From Methanobacterium sp. ERen5 (GTDB lineage Archaea; Methanobacteriota; Methanobacteria; Methanobacteriales; Methanobacteriaceae), in contig CP099988.1 of assembly GCA_024167805.1 (NCBI GenBank), positions 711,001 through 775,000 on the forward strand: a stretch of DNA of 64,000 bases, read 5' to 3'. Positions 9,248 through 19,930 of the stretch are shown in pieces. Made by a program: the position numbers and the translations under genes. The notes under the pieces are model-generated. The model was not told the DNA's origin, ran no database searches, and was given only the letters and a program-made list of their open reading frames with translations. Each line of letters opens with the position of its first letter. Positions within the stretch are counted from its first letter, which is position 1.

Positions 9248-10218
9248 ATGATGCAAAGAACTGTTGCAAACCTTCCACTTCACGGAGGAAAAGCTCCAAG
9301 ATGGTTATTTCATAGGATGGTAAAGTTAACAGAAGGAATTGTGGATGTGATGTTGTATGAATACGATGCAAATGAATTTTTAAGAAGAATTTCCAATCCT
9401 TACTGGTTTCAGGCATTTTCATGTGTACTTGGATTTGATTGGCATTCTTCAGGCACCACAACCACCACATGTGGAGCTTTAAAAAGTGCCATAAACCCTG
9501 AAAAGCATGGAATAATGGTTGGGGGTGGGAAGGGTAAATCTTCTAGAAAAACTCCTTCAGATATTGAAAATGCAGGTGAAATATTTTCACTTTCCACCAA
9601 TAAAATTGAGGATCTCATCCATTCAAGTAGAATATCCGCAAAGATAGATAATTCATGCATTCAAGATGGGTATCAACTCTATCATCATTCCTTCATTCTG
9701 ACAGAAAAAGGTAAATGGGCAGTCATACAACAGGGCATGAATCAGGAAAAAAGGTACGCTAGACGTTACCACTGGTTGGGTGAAGAAGTTGATGAGTTAA
9801 CTGTAGACCCGCATAAAGGCATCTGTTGTGATGATAAAACATCAAAAACTCTGAATATGACTGCAGACAAAAGCGATGAAACCCGAGACATGAGTGTTGA
9901 TCTCATCTGTGACAATCCAGAACATTTGAAAAAATATTTCAAAGACAAAACAATCATTTCCAAATCCCAGTCCAAACTGGACTGTTATTTCAATGAGTAT
10001 GAAATGCCAAAACACCACCCAGTACTCAACGAAGATCTTTCAGATAGGGAATTTGAAGTGCTTAAACAGGCATGGGAAATTCAACCATCAAACTATGAAG
10101 AGCTAATATCCTTAAATGGAATAGGGCCCAAAAAATACGGGCACTGGCCCTCATATCCGATCTAGTATATGGTTCCAAACCCAGCTGGGAAGATCCTGTC
10201 AAGTACAGTTTTAACTAA
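9248..10218 (+). pseudogene. DUF763 family protein, 5' part, cut by element insertion
   Basis: The family has no known function. It carries the DUF763 signature at the start (VANLPLHGGKAPRWLFHRMV, ending the region with GFDWHSSGTTTTTCGALK) and a helix-hairpin-helix-like end SLNGIGPKKIRALALISDLV. The frame is broken by one missing A in 10130-10135. After that it reads SKPSWEDPVKYSF and then hits stop TAA 10216-10218, two codons past a 12-bp core AGTACAGTTTTA (10202-10213). The missing last 53 or so residues lie at 24820-24980, on the far side of a 14.6-kb insertion. Likely a non-functional or truncated protein. Confidence 0.88.
10202..10213. repeat. attL: left end of the integrated element
   Basis: The 12-bp core AGTACAGTTTTA is repeated exactly at 24808-24819. 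To its left is DUF763 coding sequence and to its right non-DUF763 DNA. Joining left flank, one core and right flank restores the DUF763 reading frame, which fixes these as the recombination borders. Confidence 0.85.
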
Positions 10219-10611
10219 AAATATTATAAGGTAATTTGGACTTATCACTTATATCATAATAATTAATTTCAAATAGTTGTTAACTATGGATTATTTATTT
10301 AATACTGAACTGATAAAATTTTCTCTGACTTTAATTATGATCAAAAAAGTAATTTTTACGACATCAATGAAAGGTTCTTAAAAGGAAATTTAACTAAAAA
10401 AAGTTTTGATACAAAAAAATAAATAATTTCTATATTTTTCTTTTTTTAATTATATTATGTATTAATATTTACTGTTGTAAATGAATATTATTAGTTTATT
10501 TGATCAAATTGATCTTATATGATCTTAAAATGATCTATAACAGATTAATAGAAACTTTTATTAATATCAGATTACTAATAAGGAGTATATACTTTTGGGA
10601 GGAGGTATTTT
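10219..10611. other. left end of the element, mostly non-coding
   Basis: Very AT-rich. A possible 45-residue frame with a break is listed separately at 10286-10422. No repeats clearly matching the iterons or the 26-bp motif were found here. Confidence 0.35.
10286..10422 (+). CDS. possible small ORF, one frameshift
   Basis: ATG 10286 opens MDYLFNTELIK. If one A is restored in the A4 run near 10314-10318, the frame continues IFSDFNYDQKSNFYDINERF and ends FDTKK at stop 10420-10422, 45 residues. The composition looks protein-like and fits the single-base-loss pattern of this window. There is no clear ribosome-binding site and no recognised family. Confidence 0.3.
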
Positions 10612-11122
10612 TTGAAAAAAATTATAAAATAGTAATCGGTGTTTTAGCATTTTTAATATTGGTTGTTGCTGTTTCAGGTTGTTTTTCTTCGTCTAAGGGT
10701 GAAAGAACAAATAGTACATATGATGGTAGGGAAGTATCTTTTCTTTATCCCTCTGATTATGTAGTTACTGAAGTTAATGAGAAAAATGGACAATTTTTGA
10801 AAGGTAATAATACTGATGACCGTAAATTTGAAGTTTCTAAAAAGGTTATAAATGAAAGTCTTGATACATTTTTTTATGATGGTAAACAGCTTTTGATAGA
10901 AGATCCCTCTTTTGAAGCTAAAATTGTAAATGAAAAAATTTAACAGTTGATGGTTCAAAAGCTCACCAAGCAACTTATTCTATGGTTATTGCTGGACATA
11001 GTGTTTGGAATACATATACTGTCTTTGATAAAAATGGTTCAAGATATGTTATATTATTCACTGGAGATTACGGAAACTTTGATTCAGATATTATATTAAA
11101 CAGTTTCAAAGTAAAACAATAA
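10612..11122 (+). CDS. PsbP-like lipoprotein, two frameshifts
   Basis: A strong GGGAGGAGGT site precedes TTG 10612. Reading KKNYKIVIGVLAFLILVVAV then SGC gives a lipoprotein signal with lipobox VSGC, once one A is added to the A7 run 10615-10621. The mature part (DGREVSFLYPSDYVV, later NLTVDGSKAHQATYSMVIAG, end SFKVKQ) resembles the PsbP-like fold common in Methanobacterium surface proteins. A second loss in A6 (10933-10938) splits it. Corrected length is 170 residues. It is anchored outside the membrane and its role in the element is unknown. Confidence 0.7.
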
Positions 11123-11533
11123 ATTTTCCCTTCTTTTTTTAAGCATAATTTTTTTTACAAGTGTAACTACTTTTCATTCCTGATTTTCGAGATATTCAGC
11201 TATAGCTTGTATTATATGGCAACTAATTGGAGTTTCACTTACGATTTACATATTTCCTTAAAGCAATTAATTGTTTAACAAGTATCTTAAAGATATTTGA
11301 CCCAGAGTTTTCTTTTTACCTTATTCTCATTAGTTTTTTCATTGTTTACCAGATAAGCACTATAACCCAATTAACCAAATAACCTGTTAGAGTAGAATGA
11401 ATATCATTAGTATCCATAGACTATTCCATGAAATACATCACTAAAGAGTAAACGAAGTTGAAAAAAGGAATTTACTGAATAAAACGAAATTTAATAAATT
11501 GATCAAAAAACCATTTTCGATTGTGTTATGACA
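11123..11533. other. gap with possible decayed coding remnants
   Basis: It starts with a T-rich stretch (CTTCTTTTTTT) that may end the lipoprotein transcript. On the minus strand, short protein-like strings such as KILVKQLIALRKYVNRK-stop and HIIQAIAEYLENQE-stop appear in different frames, which suggests an eroded gene. No intact frame. Confidence 0.3.
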
Positions 11534-12961
11534 TTAAAAATTTCTATCTTTTTTAATTGAATCTAATATTACAGAATATCTATTAATATCTTCATCACTT
11601 TTGTTTATGTTTTGAAGTAAAAATGTATATTCAGAGATATTATTAAGACGAGCTAAATTGTTTATATAAAATATTAAAACACTATCAGCTATGGTTTTTG
11701 TTAAATCTCGATCTTCTCGTGAAATAACCTCTAATTTACCCTCATGTACCAAATTATTTCTCTTTTGGTATAGATATTTAATTCTATTTTCAACAAACTT
11801 TTCTATTGATAAATTAACGTGATTTTTCAGAATTTTACCCATGATACTCAGGATTTCTTCACCTTTAATTCTACCCCCGCCATTGATATTTTTAATTATA
11901 GTTTCGGCGAGCAGCCAAAAATGCAGAAATGAATAATGTAAACTCTTTTCAGAGCATGCTAAATAGTATAAACGAAGGAATTCCTTTAGATTTTTTAATA
12001 GTGATTTTTTATTATCTTTATCTAAAAAATCGATTATATCAATGAATTTAGTAAATCCCTGTGAATTTTTCCATATTCCTAAATCTACCAAATTTATGTG
12101 TGTTAGTTCATTTTGTAAGTTGATAATATCATCTTCATCCATTAAATCTAAGTTAGGATGATTAAAATTTCCATTTTTAAGAATAATATAATGCATTTCA
12201 GCAATTTCCTCAATAGAAAAATCTTGGGAACTGTAATGGTTAACAAATCTATATCGGATTAATGCTAAAAAACCAAAAAATATTTCTAAAATGGAATTAG
12301 CTATCCTAAGGGCATATCCGTTATCTCTAGCAGAAATCTTGATGTTTATTGTTTCTCCATTAGAAATTTCATAGACATTTAATATTTTTTTAAGGTAAGT
12401 TTCATCCTTAGAGCTGTTTATAATCCCTAAACGATCATAGGAAAGTTCTTGAGTATCAATTCGTTCTATCTTAAACAAATTTAAAATATTTGTATAAACA
12501 TCAAATTCTTCTTTAGCAATTTTGTAAGTATCTATTACACTTTGTTTGTATTTTCTAATGTTCAATAAAGTTATGAAATCGTAATTAGCTTTTTCTTTAT
12601 TTTTAAGTTTATCAAGTTCTAAATCAATATAGTCCAAAAATTTATCTGTAATTACATTTTCATCCACTGTTTTGAGTTCATATAATATTTTAATAAACAT
12701 CGGAATATTAAGAGAATAAGAAGATGCTTTAAGCTGGTTTAATCTATGTTCCAAATCTGTTTTTTCATATAAATGACTTAAAATGAGAGTTCGGTGTTCT
12801 TCAACTGCAAATGGTTCCGAAATATAAACATCACCCTCTTTATGAACAACTTTAGTTGCACTTTTGATTAATTTATTTAATTCCTTACAGTTTTTTTCAC
12901 AATTAAATTCAGATGATAATCTATTACAGATTGGTTTTTTATTTTTGGAGTCATTATTCAT
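11534..12961 (-). CDS. HEPN-domain protein, putative RNase effector
   Basis: A 475-residue, mostly helical protein with a Cys-rich start (CNRLSSEFNCEKNCKEL). The C-terminal part (about 350-445) looks like an Apea-type HEPN domain. It has a long helix FLHFWLLAETIIKNINGGGR, then YQKRNNLVHEG with the R-x4-H motif (Arg401, His406) that forms the RNase site in HEPN toxins, then a closing helix. The ribosome-binding site is GAGGT upstream of the ATG. It lies in the same element and strand as an OLD-type nuclease and a type IIG enzyme, so a defence role is inferred. No partner antitoxin is seen next to it. Confidence 0.6.
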   Translation of the reverse strand: MNNDSKNKKPICNRLSSEFNCEKNCKELNKLIKSATKVVHKEGDVYISEPFAVEEHRTLILSHLYEKTDLEHRLNQLKASSYSLNIPMFIKILYELKTVDENVITDKFLDYIDLELDKLKNKEKANYDFITLLNIRKYKQSVIDTYKIAKEEFDVYTNILNLFKIERIDTQELSYDRLGIINSSKDETYLKKILNVYEISNGETINIKISARDNGYALRIANSILEIFFGFLALIRYRFVNHYSSQDFSIEEIAEMHYIILKNGNFNHPNLDLMDEDDIINLQNELTHINLVDLGIWKNSQGFTKFIDIIDFLDKDNKKSLLKNLKEFLRLYYLACSEKSLHYSFLHFWLLAETIIKNINGGGRIKGEEILSIMGKILKNHVNLSIEKFVENRIKYLYQKRNNLVHEGKLEVISREDRDLTKTIADSVLIFYINNLARLNNISEYTFLLQNINKSDEDINRYSVILDSIKKDRNF

Positions 12962-13209
12962 TTAAAAACCTCTAGAAATAATGATTATTATTACTATTTG
13001 CTTTAGCATCATTTAAATTATATATTTCAAAAAAATTATACAACTGGCACTAAACTCTAAAACTCCCCCAATTATCTCTAGCTAAATAGTACCAGCTTAG
13101 ACTTAAATCATTAATGTGAGAATCAATATGAATTCTGTATTTTTTTACAATTCACTAAATAAGTGAACATTGAATCTACTATAGATAAACACGAAAAGAT
13201 ATTATAAAA
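12962..13209. other. intergenic, nothing recognised
   Basis: AT-rich leader of the HEPN gene (promoter on the minus strand expected here). No repeats or frames of note. Confidence 0.35.
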
Positions 13210-13462
13210 ATGGCCTTGTAGAAACCCTAATTTTTTTTATCTGAAGTCGAGATTTATTGTGGATTTTTTTGTAAATTAAAAAGATTTAGTTTTAGGTTTC
13301 GTTTTTCCTGTTTTTAATTAGACAATAAAAAGAAAATTTAACGGCACAAACCACAGCAGACTCACACAACTATCAAACAAAGAAACCAAACTCAAAAACA
13401 CAATATACAACATCTACAGATCAACACAAATCAACTAAAACAAAGGGTTTCTACAAAGCCAT
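13210..13462. mobile_element. MITE-like element, 253 bp with 19-bp terminal inverted repeats
   Basis: The left terminus ATGGCCTTGTAGAAACCCT (13210-13228) and right terminus AGGGTTTCTACAAAGCCAT (13444-13462) are inverted copies with one mismatch. The interior has no intact gene. A plus-strand string, FNGTNHSRLTQLSNKETK followed by NIYRSTQIN-stop, near the right end could be the tail of a transposase, so this may be an internally deleted insertion sequence. No clear target-site duplication was identified. A partial match to the terminus (TTGTAGAAACC) recurs at about 21470. Confidence 0.65.
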
Positions 13463-13635
13463 AAAAATAATATATTTAAATATTACAAATTTTTATGACA
13501 TAGTTGATTTTCTTATAAACTAAGTAAATAAAGGTAATCTTTGAGAACAATCTTAAATAAAATAATTTATAAAAAATATAGAAATCTTACTAAAAAAAAT
13601 AGATTATTTAATTTTGTATGTTTAAAATATCTAAT

Positions 13636-15615
13636 TTAATGCAATAGAAGGTTATTAACCTTATCAAAAAGTTTAGAAAACGTTTTAATGGTTTGAACAT
13701 CAGGGGAATCTGTTTTTGCAATTGCAATTTCAAATATTTTTTAGCAATCAGTACTTTATCGGGTTTATTCAGACCGTTATCTTTAAAATATTTTTTAATA
13801 CCTTTGAATGACTTTGATTCACCCACTAAATCATCAATATCCATATTATTTTTACCTATTTTATCAACAAATATATTTTTATAAGCTAAATTTAATGCTT
13901 TAAGATAAAAATCAAAATCAATTAAATCTTCAATAGTAAGATCTTTTGTAATATCCTCATCAAACAGATCATTTAAAATAATAATGTTCTCCTTTTTTAC
14001 ATCAAATTTTGATATTAATTCGTTTTTAGCGTCTTTTCCTTCCTTATCACTATCAAAAATGCAAACACACTCAAGTTCTTCCTTTAAAAGAAATGGAACA
14101 TAATTAGACATTTTTTTAGCCCCATTAGTGGGGAATATTGAAATTTTGGAAGTATCAATGAACTCTTTATTTTCGCCCTCAGAGAATTTAGACAAAGCTT
14201 CTAAAATAAATAAATCTGAAATACCCTCAACCAATAAATTCTTTTTAGTAGTGAACAACGAATCAGCTAATGTCATTCCAATTGCTGCCCTAATAGGTTC
14301 ATAAATATCATAGTCAGACGCATGAAATTTCCCTTTTATTTTAGTTCCTACAGATCCATTTTTTGTTACAAGTTTAACACCATTTAAATTATTTCTGTCA
14401 ATCATTGATGGTGAATGTGTAGTAAAAAATATTTGTTTGTCTTCAGACAACTTTTTTATAATATTTAGGATATCCTTTTGAGCTGAGGGGTGCAAATGAA
14501 CTCCAGGATCATCAAGAAGAATTATGGTATTTTCAGGGATCGACATTAAATGAATAAAAAAGAAATCGCACCATTGAGTCCTTCACTTCTCATACTCAAC
14601 TTTTGAGGCATTTCTACTAATTTATCCGTTACTAAAATTGAAATTTCATCATCTATGTGGATATTAAATGTTATGTCGTCTTGACCCCAAAAATCATTAA
14701 ACATTTTTTCAAACTTTTTTGAAGCATGTGCTAATAACAGTTTCTTCCCTGTGGAATTTCTAGAATTATAATTTTCTTCATCCCACTGTACTAATTTCAT
14801 TAATTTGTCTAATGTGGGATAATTTTCTCTGTGCAAAATAAAATCATTGTAAAGATAACTATTTTTTAGTTCTTCAACTAAAGACAAATATTCAAAATTT
14901 GGAATATAATACATTAAATCATTGAATACATGGTATCCGTTTATATTTAATTCTTCTATATCATCTATATATGGTTTAACCGAACTAATAATACTATTAA
15001 CTGAATCACTTGTAGTATCGTTATTAGTGTTACTTTTTATCAAAAAAAGTTTCTTTCTAATATATCCTCAACATTGTTAGGATATTCTTCTAAAACTAAA
15101 ATTATTTGAGTAATAGCATTTTCCACATTTCTGAAAGACTCATCATTGTTACGAAAGAATTTTAGAAGTTTGTTTAACTCTTTATGGATATGATTAATTT
15201 TTTTACTGATTCTTTCTTCGAAGATCTTAGAAGATATTTCATCTAAATTGATTCCATCTATTTCTATTTGAAATAATCCTTCAAAACAGTTATTTACTTT
15301 AATTGTATCTGTAACAAGTTCTTTGTGTAATTTGCTGAAACTTTTCTTATCATTTTCATCTAATTCAAATGTTATATCAATCAAATCAATATCTTCTTTG
15401 TTAATTTCGTTTGATTGCCAGTTTTCCCATGATTCAGAAAAGGTACATATATCATCTTCATCATGAGTGAATGATAGATTGTTTAATGCTTTTAAAACAC
15501 TTGTTTTTCCAGATTCATTAGCCCCTATAAATGTATTTAAATAATAATCGGCAGATATCACTCCAGAATCTAGAATTGATCTAAAATTCTTAATGTGAAA
15601 CTCCTTAACTCTCAT
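13636..15615 (-). CDS. OLD-family ATPase/TOPRIM nuclease, three frameshifts
   Basis: One gene read as three overlapping frames. The N-terminus KEFHIKNFRSI then FIGANESGKTSVLKAL is the ABC-type ATPase Walker A (about 31-38). The middle carries SMRSEGLNGAISF. The Walker B-like LLDDPGVHLHPSAQ is followed by FFTTHSPSMI. A TOPRIM domain has LLVEGISDLFILEAL (catalytic Glu) and CIFDSDKEGKDA (DxD). Single losses occur at T8 (15042-15048), T7 (14556-14561) and near 13728-13730. The corrected end is DKVNNLLLH, about 660 residues. The start at 15615 follows AGGTGTGAAA. Such proteins act in phage defence (OLD, GajA). No GajB-type helicase is adjacent. Confidence 0.75.
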
Positions 15616-15760
15616 TTTCACACCTAAAAATTTTTGATAGTTTAATATTCTTTTTTGATTCTTTTAATTTCTCCATTTATACCCCCCCATAATTCTATTT
15701 GTATTTATTTTTTTATTTTTGTAGATTATTTCAGATGCAATTAATAGATTTTTGTCTAAG

Positions 15761-18700
15761 CTACATATCTAAACTTTTTTCGACAATTGCTATTTCATCA
15801 TCAGATAACCCATATAACTCATAAACCATTTGATCTATCTCATTATCTGTTTTCTTAATTTCTTGGAGTAATGGATTAATTTTACTTATACTCTCTTCAA
15901 ATTCCTTTTTTAGAAGTTCTTGAGTTTTTCTTGGTTTAATATTAACATTTTTCTTTTTTAATTCTGATAAAAATTCATCAAATGATAATCCATAATATTT
16001 ATCAATTTTTTTAGAAAATTTTTCGATACTAATCGGTTCTCTCGATAACCACTCTTTAAATGCGTTTATTTCATTAATGAACTCTTCAGTTACCTTAAAT
16101 CTATACTCAGCAGATTCAATGAACGAATTTTGTAGATCATTATCTATAATTTTGATGGGTAATTTATCTAAATTAATTGTTTTAACTTCTGCAAAAACTC
16201 TTCCACTTTCAGGAACTAAATATTTATAAATAAAATCTATAAGCCTAGAATTTAAAATAACAATTAAATAGTTGATATTAACCTTTTCATTTGTAACTAT
16301 GATGTTATGCACATTGTTTAAATTTAAATAATTGCCATTATCTATACTAGCAATTATATGATCACTAGTTTGTCTTAGCACTATTCTGGGTTTCTTAAAA
16401 TCTAAAGTTTTTCTAGGTTCAGCAAGGTTTTCACCGTATTTAATCCAATGGTTGGTTGGGGCATTAATATTGTATTTAGTAATATCTCTACCTACAATAA
16501 ATGGTTGATATTCTTTATCAAGTTTCTTTTCAGAATCATATATCCTATTTTTAACATCTTCTTTTGTTTGTTTGGGCTTTCCTTTATTTGTTTGATATGG
16601 TTTAATGCCTACGGTAATATCTACTATTTTTTCAAGCAAAATGGATTTATTATAAATTTTTTTAACTAGGTTTAGCTTTTCTTGATTATATAATACATTA
16701 AATCCAATTTTATAGTTTTTTTCCCAAAAATCTTGATTCACTATTTGAAAATCAATATTGTGCATTTCAGAGGGTTTAGATAAAGCTGAAATTTCTATTT
16801 TATTGTCTTTTCTTGTTTTATTTTTTCTAAAAGTTAAAATACAAGTTTCAGCTGTTACATCTTCGAATACCATATACTTAAATAAAATTACTTTCTCAAA
16901 ATTGTTAGATTTAATCAAGAAATTCCTAATATTTTTAAAGTAATGCATAGTTAACCATGTTGATGGAACAATAAAACCCAGATAACCATTATTTTTCAAA
17001 AGATACTCAGATTTTTCCATGAATACAACATAAGTATCAACTTGGTACTCCACTGCTTTATAATTATTTTTAAAGTATTGTTTGGATTCAGAATCTAATT
17101 TAGCACCCCAAGGCGGATTTCCTATAACAATGTCGAATCTCCCTTCGTTAAATATTTCTTTAAACTCTTTTTTCCAGTTAAACGGTTTATCTGTATAATT
17201 AAGATCATCAATTATTGAATTGCCACATTGTATATTATCATCTAAATTTGGAAGTTTTAATCCTTTTTTGCACACTTTTAAAAATAGGGAAAGCTTTGTT
17301 ATTTCAACAGATTCTTCGTTAAGATCTACCCCAAATATATTATCTAAAAGAATCTTTCTTCTTTTTTCTATAGTATCAAAAAAAGGGTTCAATGATTTAT
17401 CCCTTTTATATTTCTGTTCACGTATGGCTTGATGAATTTCTACTAATATATCACCCGCTTTATTCAAAAACGCTCCACTTCCACATGCAGGATCTACAAT
17501 TTTAATTTTTCTGACATTCTCTTCTAATATGTCAATCTCAGATCCCCAATATTCTGCAAGTAGATCAGAAACAGTATTTGCTTTTCCAGATTTACTTAGA
17601 TAAGGAATAATTGTATTTCGACAGATATGATCAGTTACATACTCAGGAGTATAAAATATGCCATCTTTCTTTCTTCTACCTTTAGTATCTGCTTTTAACT
17701 CTTCTATTTCACCTATGGAGTTCTCAAAAATATGTCCCAGTATATTTACATCTAATTCAGAAGAGAAATTAAAACTGGATATAGTCATTAAATTTTTATA
17801 AATAGGGTTTATTTTATTGTTATATTGACGTAGTTTGTTTTCTACAATTGAAGTGTATTCTTCAAACTTCCATTTTTGATAAGCATCATTGAATATGCTT
17901 TGATCTTCTACTATATCCCTAATTTTTAAATGTTCAAGATCTTCTGAAAATAAACCACCATTATATCCAAATATTTCTTCTTCTCTAAATTCACTACCCT
18001 TATTCACATCAATGAAAAGTCCGTTTAAGTTGTGCCATATTTCAGAGCCACGAAGATTAGTAACACTTTCTATGGTTCTTACAGATATTTCTTCTGGCAA
18101 TAGTCCTAAATCTTCAGCAAAACAAATGAAAATATACCTGTTAAGTATAAGCTGAGCATTATGTACTGATTCTTCTCTTTTAACATCAGTGTGAATATGC
18201 TCTAATTCAGCAATTAACATTAATCGTGTTTCACTGTAAAGCTTGTAAAATTCAGCTTCTAAATTCCTTTCAACAAATACTGTTTTAGATACCAATTTCT
18301 CTACCAAATTATGTTCTATCGTGGAAAACTTAGAGAATACTAACATGAATAACTTGAACGTTTCTGGATCTTGTAGTTCCTCAGCTTTAAAGGATATATA
18401 CTCATGTTGTTTCTTATGCCAGTTGTATAATCTAAATTCATCATAGTTAGAAACAACTATCCAATCTATATCTCCAGAATATTTAGCATAATCAAAAGCT
18501 TGATCTACAGGAGTTCTTCTTTTATCATTTTTACGATTTTGTGGTTTATCTAAATCAGAAGTAGATCCCTTGAGTTCTATAACCATAAACTTCTTATCAT
18601 TCTTCTTTATAGCAAATTCACTTAATCCTCGACCATAATCTTCTTTAACATTCTCAACAATGTTATCTTCATAATCATATCCCAATATGCCTTCCAAGAT

Positions 18701-18874
18701 TATACGAGAAAACGTGCCATAATTAGCTACTTCCTCCTTTAATTCCCTCTTTTCAAGCTTTTTAATCCATTTTAAAACTAATTCTTTTTTGGAATGAGTT
18801 AAACTTAGCTCTTTTTTGTATTTACTAAGGTACTTGTTCATTAAAGGTTGGTTAAAGAGAGTATTAGTCGCCAT
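15761..18874 (-). CDS. type IIG restriction-modification enzyme (Eco57I-like)
   Basis: A 1037-residue single-chain enzyme. The N-terminal nuclease part has DYGRGLSEF and VIELKG (about 79-103), a PD-(D/E)xK arrangement. A helical connector leads to the N6-adenine methyltransferase domain, with GIFYTPEYV (about 405-413), motif I DPACGSGAF (461-469) and motif IV IGNPPW (584-589). The C-terminal third has the TaqI-type target-recognition look (IVGRDITKYN, RVFAEVKTINLDKLPI). It cuts and methylates the same asymmetric site; the specificity cannot be read from sequence. Intact frame. No clear ribosome-binding site, so the start is a little uncertain. Confidence 0.88.
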   Translation of the reverse strand: MATNTLFNQPLMNKYLSKYKKELSLTHSKKELVLKWIKKLEKRELKEEVANYGTFSRIILEGILGYDYEDNIVENVKEDYGRGLSEFAIKKNDKKFMVIELKGSTSDLDKPQNRKNDKRRTPVDQAFDYAKYSGDIDWIVVSNYDEFRLYNWHKKQHEYISFKAEELQDPETFKLFMLVFSKFSTIEHNLVEKLVSKTVFVERNLEAEFYKLYSETRLMLIAELEHIHTDVKREESVHNAQLILNRYIFICFAEDLGLLPEEISVRTIESVTNLRGSEIWHNLNGLFIDVNKGSEFREEEIFGYNGGLFSEDLEHLKIRDIVEDQSIFNDAYQKWKFEEYTSIVENKLRQYNNKINPIYKNLMTISSFNFSSELDVNILGHIFENSIGEIEELKADTKGRRKKDGIFYTPEYVTDHICRNTIIPYLSKSGKANTVSDLLAEYWGSEIDILEENVRKIKIVDPACGSGAFLNKAGDILVEIHQAIREQKYKRDKSLNPFFDTIEKRRKILLDNIFGVDLNEESVEITKLSLFLKVCKKGLKLPNLDDNIQCGNSIIDDLNYTDKPFNWKKEFKEIFNEGRFDIVIGNPPWGAKLDSESKQYFKNNYKAVEYQVDTYVVFMEKSEYLLKNNGYLGFIVPSTWLTMHYFKNIRNFLIKSNNFEKVILFKYMVFEDVTAETCILTFRKNKTRKDNKIEISALSKPSEMHNIDFQIVNQDFWEKNYKIGFNVLYNQEKLNLVKKIYNKSILLEKIVDITVGIKPYQTNKGKPKQTKEDVKNRIYDSEKKLDKEYQPFIVGRDITKYNINAPTNHWIKYGENLAEPRKTLDFKKPRIVLRQTSDHIIASIDNGNYLNLNNVHNIIVTNEKVNINYLIVILNSRLIDFIYKYLVPESGRVFAEVKTINLDKLPIKIIDNDLQNSFIESAEYRFKVTEEFINEINAFKEWLSREPISIEKFSKKIDKYYGLSFDEFLSELKKKNVNIKPRKTQELLKKEFEESISKINPLLQEIKKTDNEIDQMVYELYGLSDDEIAIVEKSLDM

Positions 18875-18963
18875 GATAATCTAAATATAATATTCTTTCT
18901 CCTATTATTTTAAATCTTTGAAATCGGATTTCTATTTTTAGATTTTTTTCGACATTGGAAAAC

Positions 18964-18989
18964 GTTACATTTTAACCATGAATGTATAT
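18964..18989 (+). promoter_or_regulatory. 26-bp element motif, copy 1
   Basis: Begins GTTACATTTTAACCATGAAT and continues with a TATA-like GTATAT, about 40 bases before the gene at 19028. Three related copies stand at 20657, 21840 and 22939, all in the same orientation. The position fits a promoter or operator. Confidence 0.6.
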
Positions 18990-19027
18990 GTTGAATAAAT
19001 TTTTTAGAAGATAGTAGGTGATTTATA

Positions 19028-19930
19028 ATGCAAATAATTACTCAAATTAAAGATCAATCAAACAAAATAGTTAAAGGGAAACAAGATATGTATGCAAAGC
19101 AGGAAATGAAAGCCATAAGTTTAGGAAGAAAAATATTTCATAAATATGGTTATAATCCTGTTGAAATCCATAATTTCAATGATAAAGTCTTTAAAAATAC
19201 TGTTTTTCATGAAGGTACTGATCATGGAATAGATGAAGTGATATACATTGATGATATTCCTACAGAAGATCCTCTCAATCTTAAACTCTTATCTAAACCT
19301 AGATTTGATGATCAATGTTATACCATTGATTATAAATCAAATAATTTCAGTGATAATAATTCTATATATGTTAAAATAATGGCTAATCATGCATTTAGAT
19401 TCTACGAAAAGGAAATCGAAGTCAATGGAGTAATGGTTAATACTATAGATCATTATTATAAGTTATCTAAGAAAAGAGAGGAGAGTAAACTAAGAAAAAA
19501 TAAGATTAAAAATGATTTACCTTCCCTTTTTGAAAAAAGATATTCTAACAAATATTTATTAGATCACAGTAATAAAACAGACTATTTTATGTATCTTAAA
19601 TATCCAGATGAATCATATGCTGTAAATTATCATCTTAAGAAGGCATATATTGTACTTGGTGAATCTCTACGACATCAAATAATAGACATTATAAATGATA
19701 TATTACATTTAGAATCTAATACACAAATAAAGTTATCAGACACCTTCTTAAATCACAAAATTAGTGAAGCATTTTCTATATCAAAAAAATACAAATATCA
19801 ACCATTAGAAAGTGGCATAGAACTATTTAAATCAAAGAATGATATTATTCTTAAAATTCCTGAAGACAACCTAATTGATTATATTAAATTTAACAATGAA
19901 TTCAACATTATATCCCATCATTTAAATTAG
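19028..19930 (+). CDS. unrecognised element protein (300 residues)
   Basis: Clear start: ATG after GTAGGTGATTTATA. The protein is Lys/Asn/Ile-rich and soluble, with no membrane segment. The N-terminal 40 residues look helical (MKAISLGRKIFHKYGYNPVEI). The middle has a beta-rich acidic stretch (DEVIYIDDIPTEDP) and a charged helix (YYKLSKKREESKLRKNKIKN). The C-terminus has a second helical bundle (LGESLRHQIIDIINDILHL). I find no motif that names a function. It shares the upstream 26-bp motif with two other unknown element genes, so co-regulation is likely. Confidence 0.65.
   Translation: MQIITQIKDQSNKIVKGKQDMYAKQEMKAISLGRKIFHKYGYNPVEIHNFNDKVFKNTVFHEGTDHGIDEVIYIDDIPTEDPLNLKLLSKPRFDDQCYTIDYKSNNFSDNNSIYVKIMANHAFRFYEKEIEVNGVMVNTIDHYYKLSKKREESKLRKNKIKNDLPSLFEKRYSNKYLLDHSNKTDYFMYLKYPDESYAVNYHLKKAYIVLGESLRHQIIDIINDILHLESNTQIKLSDTFLNHKISEAFSISKKYKYQPLESGIELFKSKNDIILKIPEDNLIDYIKFNNEFNIISHHLN

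Noticed and set aside
13608..15043. Three separate nuclease or ATPase genes
   Set aside because: The frames overlap by a few bases at homopolymers and together form one ATPase-TOPRIM protein of normal length.
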